Notes under the pieces: generated by a model | The model's input: only the letters and a program-made list of their open reading frames with translations | What the model was told of the DNA's origin: nothing | Databases searched by the model: none | Shown: positions 8,271 to 15,692 of the stretch, piece after piece | Layout: the number at the start of each line of letters is the position of its first letter | Numbering within the stretch: position 1 is the first letter of the stretch | Position numbers and translations under genes: made by a program | Assembly: GCA_017424235.1 (NCBI GenBank) | Contig: JAFPAQ010000076.1 | Span: 1-42,445, forward strand | Direction of reading: 5' to 3' | Length of the DNA: 42,445 nucleotides | From: Lachnospiraceae bacterium | Lineage (GTDB): Bacteria > Bacillota > Clostridia > Lachnospirales > Lachnospiraceae

Positions 8271-8870
8271 ATGGCCTTCTCAAAAGGAAAGAGAATTGAG
8301 GATGAGACGAGCAAACGTATCATTGATTTGGCTGTAAATATTGGATGTAAAGAAGGACCCGATGCATTGACAGTTACCAGAATTTGCAGAGAATTAAATT
8401 GTGATAGACGAGTTATTTATAACAGATTTAGAGATATTGATGAGATAAATCTTATAGTGGCATGCAGATGTAATGAAGAGCTTATTAATAATGCAAATAC
8501 AGCAATAAGTGATGAGGCTTCATACAATGATAATTTTGTATCATTTATTAAGGCAGCTTTTAATTACATTTATGAAAAAAATTCTTTTTTTCAATACTAT
8601 ACAGCATTGTATAAGATTACTGAAGATGGAATAAGCAATAACATATTACAAAAGCTTGTAGAACTGATTGACTCAGGAAAATCAGCTGGCGATATTTCAG
8701 ATGAAACTGACAGCCTTGAGGCAGCAGAAAATATTTGGTTTTTAATAACGGGTATAAGTAAGATGCTGGCTTCTAATATGGGTTACAAATATCAGGATGG
8801 ACTTAGAACTATGCTGTATGGAGTTCGGGCAATGCTTGAATATATGAAAAAGACTTCAGTATGTAAATAA
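8271..8870 (+). CDS. TetR/AcrR family transcriptional regulator
   Basis: 199 residues from the ATG at 8271, which has GGGGTGA five bases upstream; the longer frame from 8244 has no comparable site. The N-terminal helix-turn-helix spans about residues 10-55 (IIDLAVNIGC...ALTVTRICRELNCDRRVIYNRFRDIDEI), where the usual YYHF segment reads IYNRF. The remaining helices would be the ligand-binding and dimerisation domain. It follows the exporter genes with its own promoter and a palindrome, and is followed by a strong terminator. It may regulate itself and possibly the exporter; the ligand is unknown. Confidence 0.87.
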   Translation: MAFSKGKRIEDETSKRIIDLAVNIGCKEGPDALTVTRICRELNCDRRVIYNRFRDIDEINLIVACRCNEELINNANTAISDEASYNDNFVSFIKAAFNYIYEKNSFFQYYTALYKITEDGISNNILQKLVELIDSGKSAGDISDETDSLEAAENIWFLITGISKMLASNMGYKYQDGLRTMLYGVRAMLEYMKKTSVCK

Positions 8871-8903
8871 AAAAGTTGATGCCGTCGGCATCAACTTTTT
8901 TAT
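8871..8903. terminator. Bidirectional intrinsic terminator
   Basis: AAAAGTTGATGCC (8871-8883) pairs perfectly with GGCATCAACTTTT (8887-8899) around a 3-base loop. T-runs occur on both strands, so it serves the tetR gene and the convergent hemerythrin gene. Confidence 0.92.
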
Positions 8904-8907
8904 TTAA

Positions 8908-9735
8908 TTAGTTTATTGATTTAGTTATTTTTTTGTCTGTATAAAGTATATGATTTATAAGCCAGTTAAGCAAAAATTCAATAACTCTTTCAAATTCTTC
9001 CTGAGTCTTCTTTGTAAAATCATATTGTTCGATTTGCTCAAGCTTCATGATAAAGGCCTGATGAGCTCTCTGTTGAATACGTAATTCGCTGTAGTTTATA
9101 CTCTGCATATATTCTTCTTCATCATTAAAGTGCGTAATAGTGTATTCTTTCAATTCCTTTAATATTTCCATGATTTTGGGTATATCTGTGTTATCAACCC
9201 CTTGTTTGGCCATATTAAAGGCTCTGTCACAAATATCAAATAGAATTTTGTGTTCGCTGTCAATTAATGCATTACCTACTAAGAAATCATCGACAAACTC
9301 ACATGGATTTTCACGAATCATCCATTTTTCTAATGGTGGGAGTTTGCCAATCATCAAATCACTTCCAATAATATGGCGACACAGCCATTTAGCAAGGAAT
9401 TCCGTTAATTCTATCAATAATCTGCGTTGTTCGTTGTCGTCATCAATATTTCTGATTAAATAGGTACTAACCTGATCTTTGAAAAAAAGATGTTGTGCCC
9501 TTTGGTGAGGAAGCTCTGAGTCACAAATGCTTTCCATATAGGCTTCCTCATGAGAAAAATGCTCATCAGCATATTGTTCTAACTGACTTAATAGAGATTT
9601 TAAATTATCATATCGGTCTGTTAAATAGTCGTTTTTCAATAATGTATCAATTTGTGAAAGTATATCAAATAAATTTTTATGCTCATCATCAAGCATTTCT
9701 ATTCCTGTAAGGCAGTCTGGTGTAAAGTAAAACAT
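8908..9735 (-). CDS. Tandem bacteriohemerythrin (two hemerythrin domains)
   Basis: 275 residues, about twice the length of a single bacteriohemerythrin. Two four-helix hemerythrin domains lie in a row. Domain 1 (about 1-125) shows DDEHK, HFSHEEAYM, QRAQHLFF and RHIIGSD. Domain 2 (about 140-272) shows DSEHK, HFNDEEEYM, QQRAHQAF and NHILYTD. These give the H, HxxxE and HxxxxD di-iron ligands in both. In each the position four residues before the later histidine, normally His, is Gln. Hemerythrins bind oxygen or sense redox state at a di-iron centre; in an anaerobe an oxygen-buffering or sensing role is inferred. GGAGGGG precedes the start, and the gene is monocistronic with its own promoter. 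Confidence 0.9.
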   Translation of the reverse strand: MFYFTPDCLTGIEMLDDEHKNLFDILSQIDTLLKNDYLTDRYDNLKSLLSQLEQYADEHFSHEEAYMESICDSELPHQRAQHLFFKDQVSTYLIRNIDDDNEQRRLLIELTEFLAKWLCRHIIGSDLMIGKLPPLEKWMIRENPCEFVDDFLVGNALIDSEHKILFDICDRAFNMAKQGVDNTDIPKIMEILKELKEYTITHFNDEEEYMQSINYSELRIQQRAHQAFIMKLEQIEQYDFTKKTQEEFERVIEFLLNWLINHILYTDKKITKSIN

Positions 9736-9777
9736 AAAATCCCCTCCAAATTTTCAGATAAAAATATATTTATATAT

Positions 9778-9806
9778 ATTTTATCACTTATTTTGGAAGT
9801 ATACAA
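9778..9806 (-). promoter_or_regulatory. Candidate promoter of the tandem hemerythrin gene
   Basis: On the minus strand TTGTAT (9806-9801) and TAAAAT (9783-9778) are 17 bases apart, about 43 bases before the start codon. I see no operator-like repeat next to it. Confidence 0.55.
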
Positions 9807-9833
9807 TCAAAATAATATCTATTTAATTTGTTT

Positions 9834-10742
9834 TTAAAATTTCCAATCAATAAAATAGAAGTCTTCAGGAGGGTTAACTGTAAATGAAAGCGTTTTACTA
9901 CTTATTGGATGATTAAAAGTAAGCTGGTAAGAATGAAGAGCTTGTCTTTTTATATGTTTTGTGTCCGGATTATAAAGAAAATCTCCGGGAAGAGGATGTC
10001 CAATTGCTTTCATGTGAACACGTATTTGATGAGTTCTTCCAGTCTCTAATTCTATCATAAGTAATGAATAATCCGTATTGTCATCAGTTTTGCCGGTTTC
10101 TAAAAGAGTATAGTGAGTGACAGCAGTGTCACCTTTTTCAAAATCTATACAGCGCTCAATAACAGATTCTTCTTTTCTGGCAATAGGTATATCAATAGTA
10201 CCTGCTTTTTCTGTTATGCCACTGGCTATTGCAAGATACTTGCGATGAATTTTTTTTTCTGTCTGTTGTGAAGAAAGCCTTGCACTGCTAAGCATATTCT
10301 TGGCAATAAGGACTAATCCGGATGTGTCTCTGTCAATACGGTTTATACATCTGAAAACAAAGTTTTTATAATGATAGGCACAATAGTTTGCAAGAGTATC
10401 TTCATAATGACCAAGTGATGGATGTACAGCAAGACCGGAAGGCTTGTTCATAAGAAGGATATCTTCATCTTCATACACAACCATTTTTTGAAAAGCTTCT
10501 TTTGAAATATAGCTTGCCGGAATATTTTCAGAGGCCTTTTCTTCGATAATGTTGATTGTTAATATATCATCTGACTTTAGCTTGTCGCGCACATGAGCCC
10601 ATATCCCATTAAGTAAAATTCCATTTTCAGTTTTTTTCAAATGTATCATAAGAGGACGGGAGTATCCGTTGGTTTTTAAAAAGTATTCTATTGTCTGACC
10701 TTCATAATCAGTTGATATTTTATATTCCATGATTTTATTCAT
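9834..10742 (-). CDS. RluA family pseudouridine synthase
   Basis: 302 residues from the ATG at 10742, which has GGAG six bases upstream; an in-frame ATG at 10754 lacks a site. RluA-type enzymes convert uridine to pseudouridine in rRNA or tRNA. The catalytic motif reads NRIDRDTSGLVLIAK (about residue 135), with the invariant aspartate; the usual leading histidine of HRLD is asparagine. The later motifs GRTHQIRVHMKAIGHPLPGD and the KRQALHSYQLTFNHP stretch are family-typical. An N-terminal S4-like region (about 15-70) is present, as in RluD-like proteins. Which uridine is modified cannot be told. Confidence 0.9.
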   Translation of the reverse strand: MNKIMEYKISTDYEGQTIEYFLKTNGYSRPLMIHLKKTENGILLNGIWAHVRDKLKSDDILTINIIEEKASENIPASYISKEAFQKMVVYEDEDILLMNKPSGLAVHPSLGHYEDTLANYCAYHYKNFVFRCINRIDRDTSGLVLIAKNMLSSARLSSQQTEKKIHRKYLAIASGITEKAGTIDIPIARKEESVIERCIDFEKGDTAVTHYTLLETGKTDDNTDYSLLMIELETGRTHQIRVHMKAIGHPLPGDFLYNPDTKHIKRQALHSYQLTFNHPISSKTLSFTVNPPEDFYFIDWKF

Positions 10743-10881
10743 ATTAATCTCCATTTCTGAGCAATTTATTGCGAAGAGGCGACGAGAATCTCAGTACCTT
10801 TGTTTTATATATGATAACTGATGTGAAATAGTATGTCTATGTAAGGAATATAAAATTATTTATGAAAAAATTAAATTAGGT

Positions 10882-10948
10882 ATTGACATTAATTGTCAAT
10901 TAGACTATTATAAAAACACAAATATTAAATGTCATTAAGACAATTAAT
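10882..10948 (+). promoter_or_regulatory. Promoter and two candidate NrtR operators of the NAD operon
   Basis: The promoter is TTGACA (10883-10888), 17 bases, TATTAT (10906-10911). The -35 box sits in the palindrome ATTGACA-TTAAT-TGTCAAT (10882-10900). Two 17-bp direct copies of TGTCAwTwAGACwATTA lie at 10894-10910 and 10930-10946; the second is the centre of the imperfect 25-bp palindrome at 10924-10948. One copy covers the core promoter and the other the early transcribed region, as expected for repressor sites. Assignment to NrtR is inferred from the adjacent gene. Confidence 0.6.
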
Positions 10949-10984
10949 CGCAAGAGGTATAGTGAAGAAAGCATGGTGATTAAT

Positions 10985-11716
10985 ATGACGGAAAAGGAAT
11001 TTATTGAGAACTATGACGTAACAAAGTATGAAAGACCTTCAGTTACAGTGGACACTTTGATTTTTTCTGTAAATGAGGATATGAAGCTTGAGATACTTTT
11101 AAAACAAAGGGACGATTTTCCATTCAAAGACAAATGGTGTATTCCGGGTGGATTTGTCGGAATAAATGAATCTTTAGATGAGGCTGCTAACAGGGTTTTA
11201 AAAGAAAAGACGGGTGCTGAGGATTTGTTTCTTGAACAGCTTTACACATTTGGAGCAGTTGACAGAGATCCGAGAATGAGAGTAATTACTGTTACTTATA
11301 CAGCAATGGTTCCCAAAGCAAAGGTAAAGCTTCAAGCTGAGAACGCAAGCTGGTTTATTATTGATGATTTTGATAACTGTATTTTAAAAAAGTCAACTTC
11401 TGACAAAGAAATATTTCTCTCAGGAGATGATTTGGGATTTGATCATAGTGAAATAATTCAAATGGCAATAAAGCGTATACAGGGCAAACTGGAATATACA
11501 GATATAGCATTTGAGTTGCTTAATGATAAGAAAAGATTTGCAATATATGAGTTGCAAAAGATTCATGAAGCTATTCGTGGAAAAGAACTTGATACTGCAA
11601 ATTTTAAAAGATATGTAACAAACAATTATATTAATTCCGGCAGAATGGTGCAGACCTCTGAACAGTGCAGAGAGTTTTCAAAAAGGCCAAGCTGGTATTA
11701 CAGATTAGAAGAATGA
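10985..11716 (+). CDS. nrtR: NrtR-type Nudix transcriptional regulator of NAD metabolism
   Basis: 243 residues from the ATG at 10985, which has GGTGA upstream; an in-frame ATG at 10973 would add MVIN. An N-terminal Nudix-like domain (about 18-150) is fused to a C-terminal winged helix (about 160-240: DIAFELLNDKKRFAIYELQKIHEAI and TANFKRYVTNNYINSGRM). That architecture defines NrtR, a repressor of NAD genes whose Nudix domain binds ADP-ribose. The Nudix box (56-79) reads RVLKEKTG where catalytic enzymes have REUxEExG. Two of the catalytic-box glutamate positions are lost, which suggests sensing without hydrolysis. It is the first gene of an operon with pncA, a Prs-like gene, nadV and nadE, and has paired palindromes in its promoter. 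Confidence 0.92.
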   Translation: MTEKEFIENYDVTKYERPSVTVDTLIFSVNEDMKLEILLKQRDDFPFKDKWCIPGGFVGINESLDEAANRVLKEKTGAEDLFLEQLYTFGAVDRDPRMRVITVTYTAMVPKAKVKLQAENASWFIIDDFDNCILKKSTSDKEIFLSGDDLGFDHSEIIQMAIKRIQGKLEYTDIAFELLNDKKRFAIYELQKIHEAIRGKELDTANFKRYVTNNYINSGRMVQTSEQCREFSKRPSWYYRLEE

Positions 11717-11733
11717 AAGGCAGGGTTATCAAT

Positions 11734-12246
11734 ATGAAAAAAGTACTTATTGTAGTGGATATGCAGAAAGATTTTATTGATGGAGCACTTGGAACAAAAG
11801 AAGCAGTTGCGATAGTGCCTAATGTAAAGACAAAAATTGAAGAATACAGAAAAAATGGTGATTTGATTATTTTTACAAAAGATACACACCAAAAGGATTA
11901 TCTAAGTACCAGCGAGGGAAAGAAGCTTCCGGTTGAACACTGTATCGAAGGAAGTGAAGGATGGGAAATATCAAGAGAGCTTGAGGTTAAAGATAGTAAA
12001 GTGATATGCAAACCCAATTTTGGATGGCTCGGCTGGAATCAGCTTGGAATTGATTTTGAAAATATGGATATTGAAATAGTAGGTCTTTGTACAGACATTT
12101 GTGTAATATCAAATGCATTGATATTGAAAACGCAATATCCGGATATTGAGATTACGGTAGATTCTTCATGCTGTGCAGGTGTTACGCCACAAACACATGA
12201 AGCAGCACTTTCTGCTATGAAAATGTGCCAGATTAATGTGATATGA
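11734..12246 (+). CDS. pncA: Nicotinamidase (isochorismatase-fold cysteine hydrolase)
   Basis: 170 residues from the ATG at 11734, 17 bases after the nrtR stop; a longer frame from 11665 would overlap nrtR and lacks a proper start. Nicotinamidase hydrolyses nicotinamide to nicotinate for NAD salvage. Visible are the catalytic aspartate in VVDMQKDFIDG (residue 8), the TKDTH segment with metal-ligand and lysine candidates near 49-53, and the catalytic cysteine in GLCTDICVISNAL. The length is a little below that of well-studied PncA proteins (about 180-215). The operon context supports nicotinamidase over other isochorismatase-like hydrolases. Confidence 0.88.
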   Translation: MKKVLIVVDMQKDFIDGALGTKEAVAIVPNVKTKIEEYRKNGDLIIFTKDTHQKDYLSTSEGKKLPVEHCIEGSEGWEISRELEVKDSKVICKPNFGWLGWNQLGIDFENMDIEIVGLCTDICVISNALILKTQYPDIEITVDSSCCAGVTPQTHEAALSAMKMCQINVI

Positions 12247-12256
12247 TACAATCAGA

Positions 12257-12304
12257 AAAATAAATTGTGAAGAACTTAGTTCTGAACAGCTACCCCAAAA
12301 TAGA
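12257..12304. repeat. Copy of a dispersed intergenic repeat
   Basis: ATAAATTGTGA (12260-12270) followed by TTCTGAACAGCTAC (12280-12293) matches the copies at 4424-4470 and 30892-30938. It lies inside the NAD operon, between pncA and the Prs-like gene. Confidence 0.5.
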
Positions 12305-12332
12305 AAATCAGTTATAGAATAGGAGAATGCAT

Positions 12333-13193
12333 ATGATATACATTAATTCACAAAAAGCTAATATAGAATTTTTTCCGGATGGTACTGTAAGAATAAAAAA
12401 TATGACAAATGTGTCACAAAATAAGGTAACATGGCAATACGAAAATGATGCAGAGTTATTTCAGATATATTCACTTGTAAGACATATTCAAAAAAAATGT
12501 AAAAATGAAAATATTGAACTATATATTCCATATCTTCCAAATGCAAGAATGGACAGAGTTAAATCAGATGATGAGGTATTTACATTAAAATATTTTGCCG
12601 AAATAATTAATTCGCTGGGGCTTAAAAATGTAAGTATTTTAGACGCACATTCAAATGTATCACTTGGAGTTATCGATAATGTGAAGAACATCGTGCCACA
12701 GAAGTACATTTTTGATTGTCTTCAAAAAGTAAAAAGTCAAATGAATAGTGACAATCTTGTCATATATTTTCCTGATGAGGGTGCTTCTAAAAGATATGCA
12801 GATCTTTTACAAGGATACCAGACTTGCTTTGGAATAAAGAAAAGAGACTGGGCAACAGGAGAAATAAAGGGGCTTAGTGTATTTGGACTTGATAGTGCGG
12901 ATGCTCTTAGAGGAAAAGCAGTGTTGATGATTGATGATATATGCAGTTATGGTGGAACTTTCTTTTATAGTTCAAAAGCATTAAAGGAGCTTGGTGCAGA
13001 AGAGATATATTCTTATACCACTCACACAGAACAGAGCATTTTTGATAGTGACAGAGGAGTGTATCTTAAGGCATTAGAGACCGGTATGGTTAAGAAGCAT
13101 TATACAACGAACAGTATATTCAATAGAGAAAGTGATTATATAGAAGTAATAGACTGTATTATGAGTAGAGATAATGACTATATAATGTTTTAG
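12333..13193 (+). CDS. Short Prs-like pyrophosphokinase in the NAD operon
   Basis: 286 residues from the ATG at 12333 (AGGAG seven bases before; the ATG at 12327 is too close). Prs enzymes transfer pyrophosphate from ATP to ribose 5-phosphate. Housekeeping Prs has about 315 residues; this one is shorter and divergent. It keeps FFPDGTVRIK (13-22), IPYLPNARMDR (65-75, normally GYARQDR), metal residues DAH (104-106) and PD (147-148), KKRD near 169-172, and the PRPP loop MIDDICSYGGT (199-209). It precedes a nicotinamide phosphoribosyltransferase, so it may make the co-substrate of that enzyme. An alternative is an ADP-ribose pyrophosphate synthetase, as in the phage NARP1 pathway, where the enzyme is also Prs-like. 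The sequence alone does not decide between them. Confidence 0.82.
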   Translation: MIYINSQKANIEFFPDGTVRIKNMTNVSQNKVTWQYENDAELFQIYSLVRHIQKKCKNENIELYIPYLPNARMDRVKSDDEVFTLKYFAEIINSLGLKNVSILDAHSNVSLGVIDNVKNIVPQKYIFDCLQKVKSQMNSDNLVIYFPDEGASKRYADLLQGYQTCFGIKKRDWATGEIKGLSVFGLDSADALRGKAVLMIDDICSYGGTFFYSSKALKELGAEEIYSYTTHTEQSIFDSDRGVYLKALETGMVKKHYTTNSIFNRESDYIEVIDCIMSRDNDYIMF

Positions 13194-13219
13194 TAAGTCT
13201 GGATGGAGAGTAATGATAT

Positions 13220-14695
13220 ATGAAAAATACAAATGCAATGTTGTTAATTGATTTTTATAAGGCGGTTCACCAGGATATGCTTCCTGAGAGTATTACAAAA
13301 TCTGTTTCATATTTTACACCAAGAATGAGCCGTGTAGACTGTTGGCAGGAAGTGGTAATGTTTGGGTTGCAGGCTTTTATAAAGACATATCTTATAGATT
13401 ATTTTAATGAGAATTTTTTTAATGTACCTGTTGAAGAAGTGATAGAAGATTATGAAAGGATTCTTGATGCAGCACTTGGAAAAAACGCATATACAAGCTC
13501 AAGAATAAAATCTTTGCATGAATTAGGTTATCTTCCTATTGAGATAATTGCAGTTGATGAAGGAACTATGATACCTATGCATGTACCAATGTTTGGTATT
13601 ACTAATACTGATGAACGCTTCGCCTGGCTGCCACAGGCATTGGAAAGTCTTATTTCAGCAGAAATGTGGCATCCAATGATTAGTGCAACGGTCGGGGCAA
13701 CCTATCGAAAAATTGTAAATAAATATGCTGATTTAACCTGTGATGATGACATTTCAAAAGCAAGACTTTTAGGAGATTTTTCTTTTAGAGGACAGGAATG
13801 TCTTCAGTCTGCAGTAAAAAGCAGTGCCGGTTGGTGTTTATCTTTTCTTAATACTGCGACTGTTCCGGTTATTCCATTTTTGGAAAAAAATTATAATTGT
13901 GATTGTACCAAAGAACCGGTTGCATTTGGAAGTCCCAGTACGGAACATAGTGTAATGTGCAGCAATTTTGCTGTTGATGGAGATGAGATTACACTTCTTC
14001 GCAGACTGTTGACAGAAATATATCCTAATACAAGTTTTTCGACAGTTTTAGATTCTTATGATTACTGGAATATCATTGATAATGTGCTTCCAAAATTAAA
14101 GCCGGAAATAATGGCACACAATGGATGTATGCTCATGAGAGGTGATTCAGGGGATTGTGTTGAGGTTGTTACAAGAACTGTATTCAAGCTTTGGGATATG
14201 TTTGGTGGAACAATAAACAGTAAGGGATATAAGGTACTTGATCCACATGTAAAGGCAATTTATGGAGATAGTATAACTGTACAGAGATGTGAAGAAATTT
14301 ATAAAATACTTGAAGAAAACAAGTTTGCAGTATCTAACGTTGCACTAGGCGTGGGAAGCTTTTCGATGCAGTGCATAGAAGAAAATGGAGAGCTTAAGCC
14401 ATTTACAAGAGACACCTTTAGTTCTTGTATTAAAGCAACCTATTGTGAGATAGATAATAAGCCATTTCCAATATTCAAAAATCCTAAGGAAGGTGGATTT
14501 AAAAAGAGCCAGAAGGGCTGTTGCGTGGTATTCAAAGATGAGAAGGGAAAACTTCAGTACAGAGATGAACTTAACTGGCAGCAGGCTTGTGCAGAAGAGG
14601 GAAACCTGTTGAAAACAGTATTTAAGAATGGTAATATTATTAGAGAACAGAGTCTTAAGGAAATAAGAGACAGATTAAATTACAATAATTTCTAG
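13220..14695 (+). CDS. nadV: Nicotinamide phosphoribosyltransferase (NadV/NAMPT family)
   Basis: 491 residues, the NAMPT length. Joins nicotinamide to PRPP to give NMN, bypassing deamidation. Compared with human NAMPT, the key residues are kept: IDFYK (10-14), GDFSFRG with D186 (human D219, linked to nicotinamide rather than nicotinate use) and R190, the phospho-histidine H243 in STEHS, and R307/D309 in MRGDSGD. The later GDSIT replaces the human GDGVD loop. It lies 26 bases after the Prs-like gene and 13 before nadE, in the NrtR operon. The presence of both pncA and nadV gives two routes from nicotinamide. If its partner makes ADP-ribose pyrophosphate, this enzyme could instead form NAD directly (Namat-like). 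Confidence 0.9.
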   Translation: MKNTNAMLLIDFYKAVHQDMLPESITKSVSYFTPRMSRVDCWQEVVMFGLQAFIKTYLIDYFNENFFNVPVEEVIEDYERILDAALGKNAYTSSRIKSLHELGYLPIEIIAVDEGTMIPMHVPMFGITNTDERFAWLPQALESLISAEMWHPMISATVGATYRKIVNKYADLTCDDDISKARLLGDFSFRGQECLQSAVKSSAGWCLSFLNTATVPVIPFLEKNYNCDCTKEPVAFGSPSTEHSVMCSNFAVDGDEITLLRRLLTEIYPNTSFSTVLDSYDYWNIIDNVLPKLKPEIMAHNGCMLMRGDSGDCVEVVTRTVFKLWDMFGGTINSKGYKVLDPHVKAIYGDSITVQRCEEIYKILEENKFAVSNVALGVGSFSMQCIEENGELKPFTRDTFSSCIKATYCEIDNKPFPIFKNPKEGGFKKSQKGCCVVFKDEKGKLQYRDELNWQQACAEEGNLLKTVFKNGNIIREQSLKEIRDRLNYNNF

Positions 14696-14708
14696 GAGGA
14701 CATGTATT

Positions 14709-15452
14709 ATGAAGGAATTTAACGCAAAAGAAATGAAGGAAAGAGTTGTTGAATGGATCAGAGATTTCTTTGAAAAGAACGGAAAAGGCTGCAATGCCGT
14801 AATTGGAATTTCTGGTGGAAAAGATTCAAGTGTTGTAGCAGCACTTTGTGTAGAAGCTCTTGGAAAAGACAGGGTTATTGGAGTATTGATGCCATGTGGT
14901 CAGCAGAGTGACATTAATTATTCTGAATTACTGGTAAGTCATCTTGGTATTAAGTCTTATACAATAAATATTGAAACAGCAGTTAATGGTATTATTGATC
15001 AGTTGACACAGGCTGGCGTTGAGATATTACAGCAGACACGATTTAATCTGCCTGCAAGAATCAGAATGTCAACAGTTTATGCTGTAAGCCAGAGTAATAA
15101 TGGACGAGTTGCAAATACCTGTAATCTCTCTGAAGACTGGGTAGGATATTCTACAAGATATGGTGATGCTGCTGGTGATTTTAGTCCACTTTCGCATTTG
15201 ACTGTTACAGAGGTTAAGGCAATTGGTTATGAGCTTGGTCTTCCAAAGGAGCTTATTGAGAAACCACCAATTGATGGTCTTTGCGGTAAGACGGATGAAG
15301 ATAATCTTGGCTTTACTTATGCTGTTCTTGATGAATATATCAGATATAATAAATTACCTGATGAAGAGACAAAGAAAAAGATTGATGATATGCATGCAAA
15401 AAATCTTTTCAAATTAGAGCTTATGCCAAGCTTTGATCCGGATAAAGAGTAG
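14709..15452 (+). CDS. nadE: Ammonia-dependent NAD synthetase
   Basis: 247 residues. Amidates nicotinate adenine dinucleotide to NAD using ATP and ammonia. The PP-loop SGGKDSS is at residues 35-41, and the family segments LPARIRMSTVYAVSQ, NTCNLSEDWVGYSTRYGDAAGDFSPL and KPPIDGLCGKTDEDNLGFTY are all present. The nitrilase-type glutaminase domain of the long NadE form is absent, so free ammonia should be the donor. TAGGAGG precedes the start. As the last gene of the NrtR operon it finishes the nicotinate branch begun by PncA. nadD and pncB are not in the window. Confidence 0.94.
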   Translation: MKEFNAKEMKERVVEWIRDFFEKNGKGCNAVIGISGGKDSSVVAALCVEALGKDRVIGVLMPCGQQSDINYSELLVSHLGIKSYTINIETAVNGIIDQLTQAGVEILQQTRFNLPARIRMSTVYAVSQSNNGRVANTCNLSEDWVGYSTRYGDAAGDFSPLSHLTVTEVKAIGYELGLPKELIEKPPIDGLCGKTDEDNLGFTYAVLDEYIRYNKLPDEETKKKIDDMHAKNLFKLELMPSFDPDKE

Positions 15453-15548
15453 AGAGGCTACTGCTGAGTCTGTGAGAAAAACGTAGTGAACAGTAATGAG
15501 TAATACTATAAAAGTAAGATTTTGTTTACTATATTTTGTTACTATTTC

Positions 15549-15577
15549 TTGCATATAGCATAAATAAAGTGTATAAT
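15549..15577 (+). promoter_or_regulatory. Promoter of the GH13 gene
   Basis: TTGCAT (15549-15554), 17 bases, TATAAT (15572-15577). About 115 bases of leader follow before the start codon and hold an inverted repeat and a palindrome, annotated separately. Confidence 0.7.
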
Positions 15578-15587
15578 AATTTTAATC

Positions 15588-15622
15588 GGCTTCCGTTTAT
15601 ATGACAATAATAAATGGAAGCC
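15588..15622 (+). repeat. 13-bp inverted repeat in the GH13 leader
   Basis: GGCTTCCGTTTAT (15588-15600) pairs with ATAAATGGAAGCC (15610-15622), with one G-T wobble and a 9-base loop. No T-run follows, so it is not a standard terminator. It could be an RNA element at the very 5' end of the transcript or a DNA-binding site. Confidence 0.6.
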
Positions 15623-15640
15623 AAAATTCGCATACAAATG

Positions 15641-15652
15641 GAAAACGTTTTC
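15641..15652 (+). promoter_or_regulatory. LacI-type operator (12-bp palindrome)
   Basis: GAAAACGTTTTC is a perfect palindrome centred on CG, the classic form of LacI-family sites such as MalR and CcpA-like operators. It lies about 65 bases after the promoter -10 box and 40 before the start codon, so a bound repressor would block elongation. Its spacing differs by one base per half from the strict cre consensus. Control of a maltodextrin enzyme by such a regulator is plausible; the regulator is not in the window. Confidence 0.6.
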
Positions 15653-15692
15653 TAACAGCGTTTATTGTTTAAGAAAGGATAGGGTGAATACA

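Noticed and set aside
10744..10797. Imperfect palindrome CTGAGCAATTTATTGCG ... GAATCTCAG upstream of the rluA-type gene
   Set aside because: It weakly resembles the leader module at 18693 and 24677 (ATTGCGA core, CAGTAC end), but the alignment is too short to call it a copy.
10963..10984. Short upstream peptide or longer N terminus for nrtR and the GH9 gene
   Set aside because: The first ATG in each is in frame with the gene, and GGTGA lies at the right distance from the second ATG, so the second start is the simpler choice.
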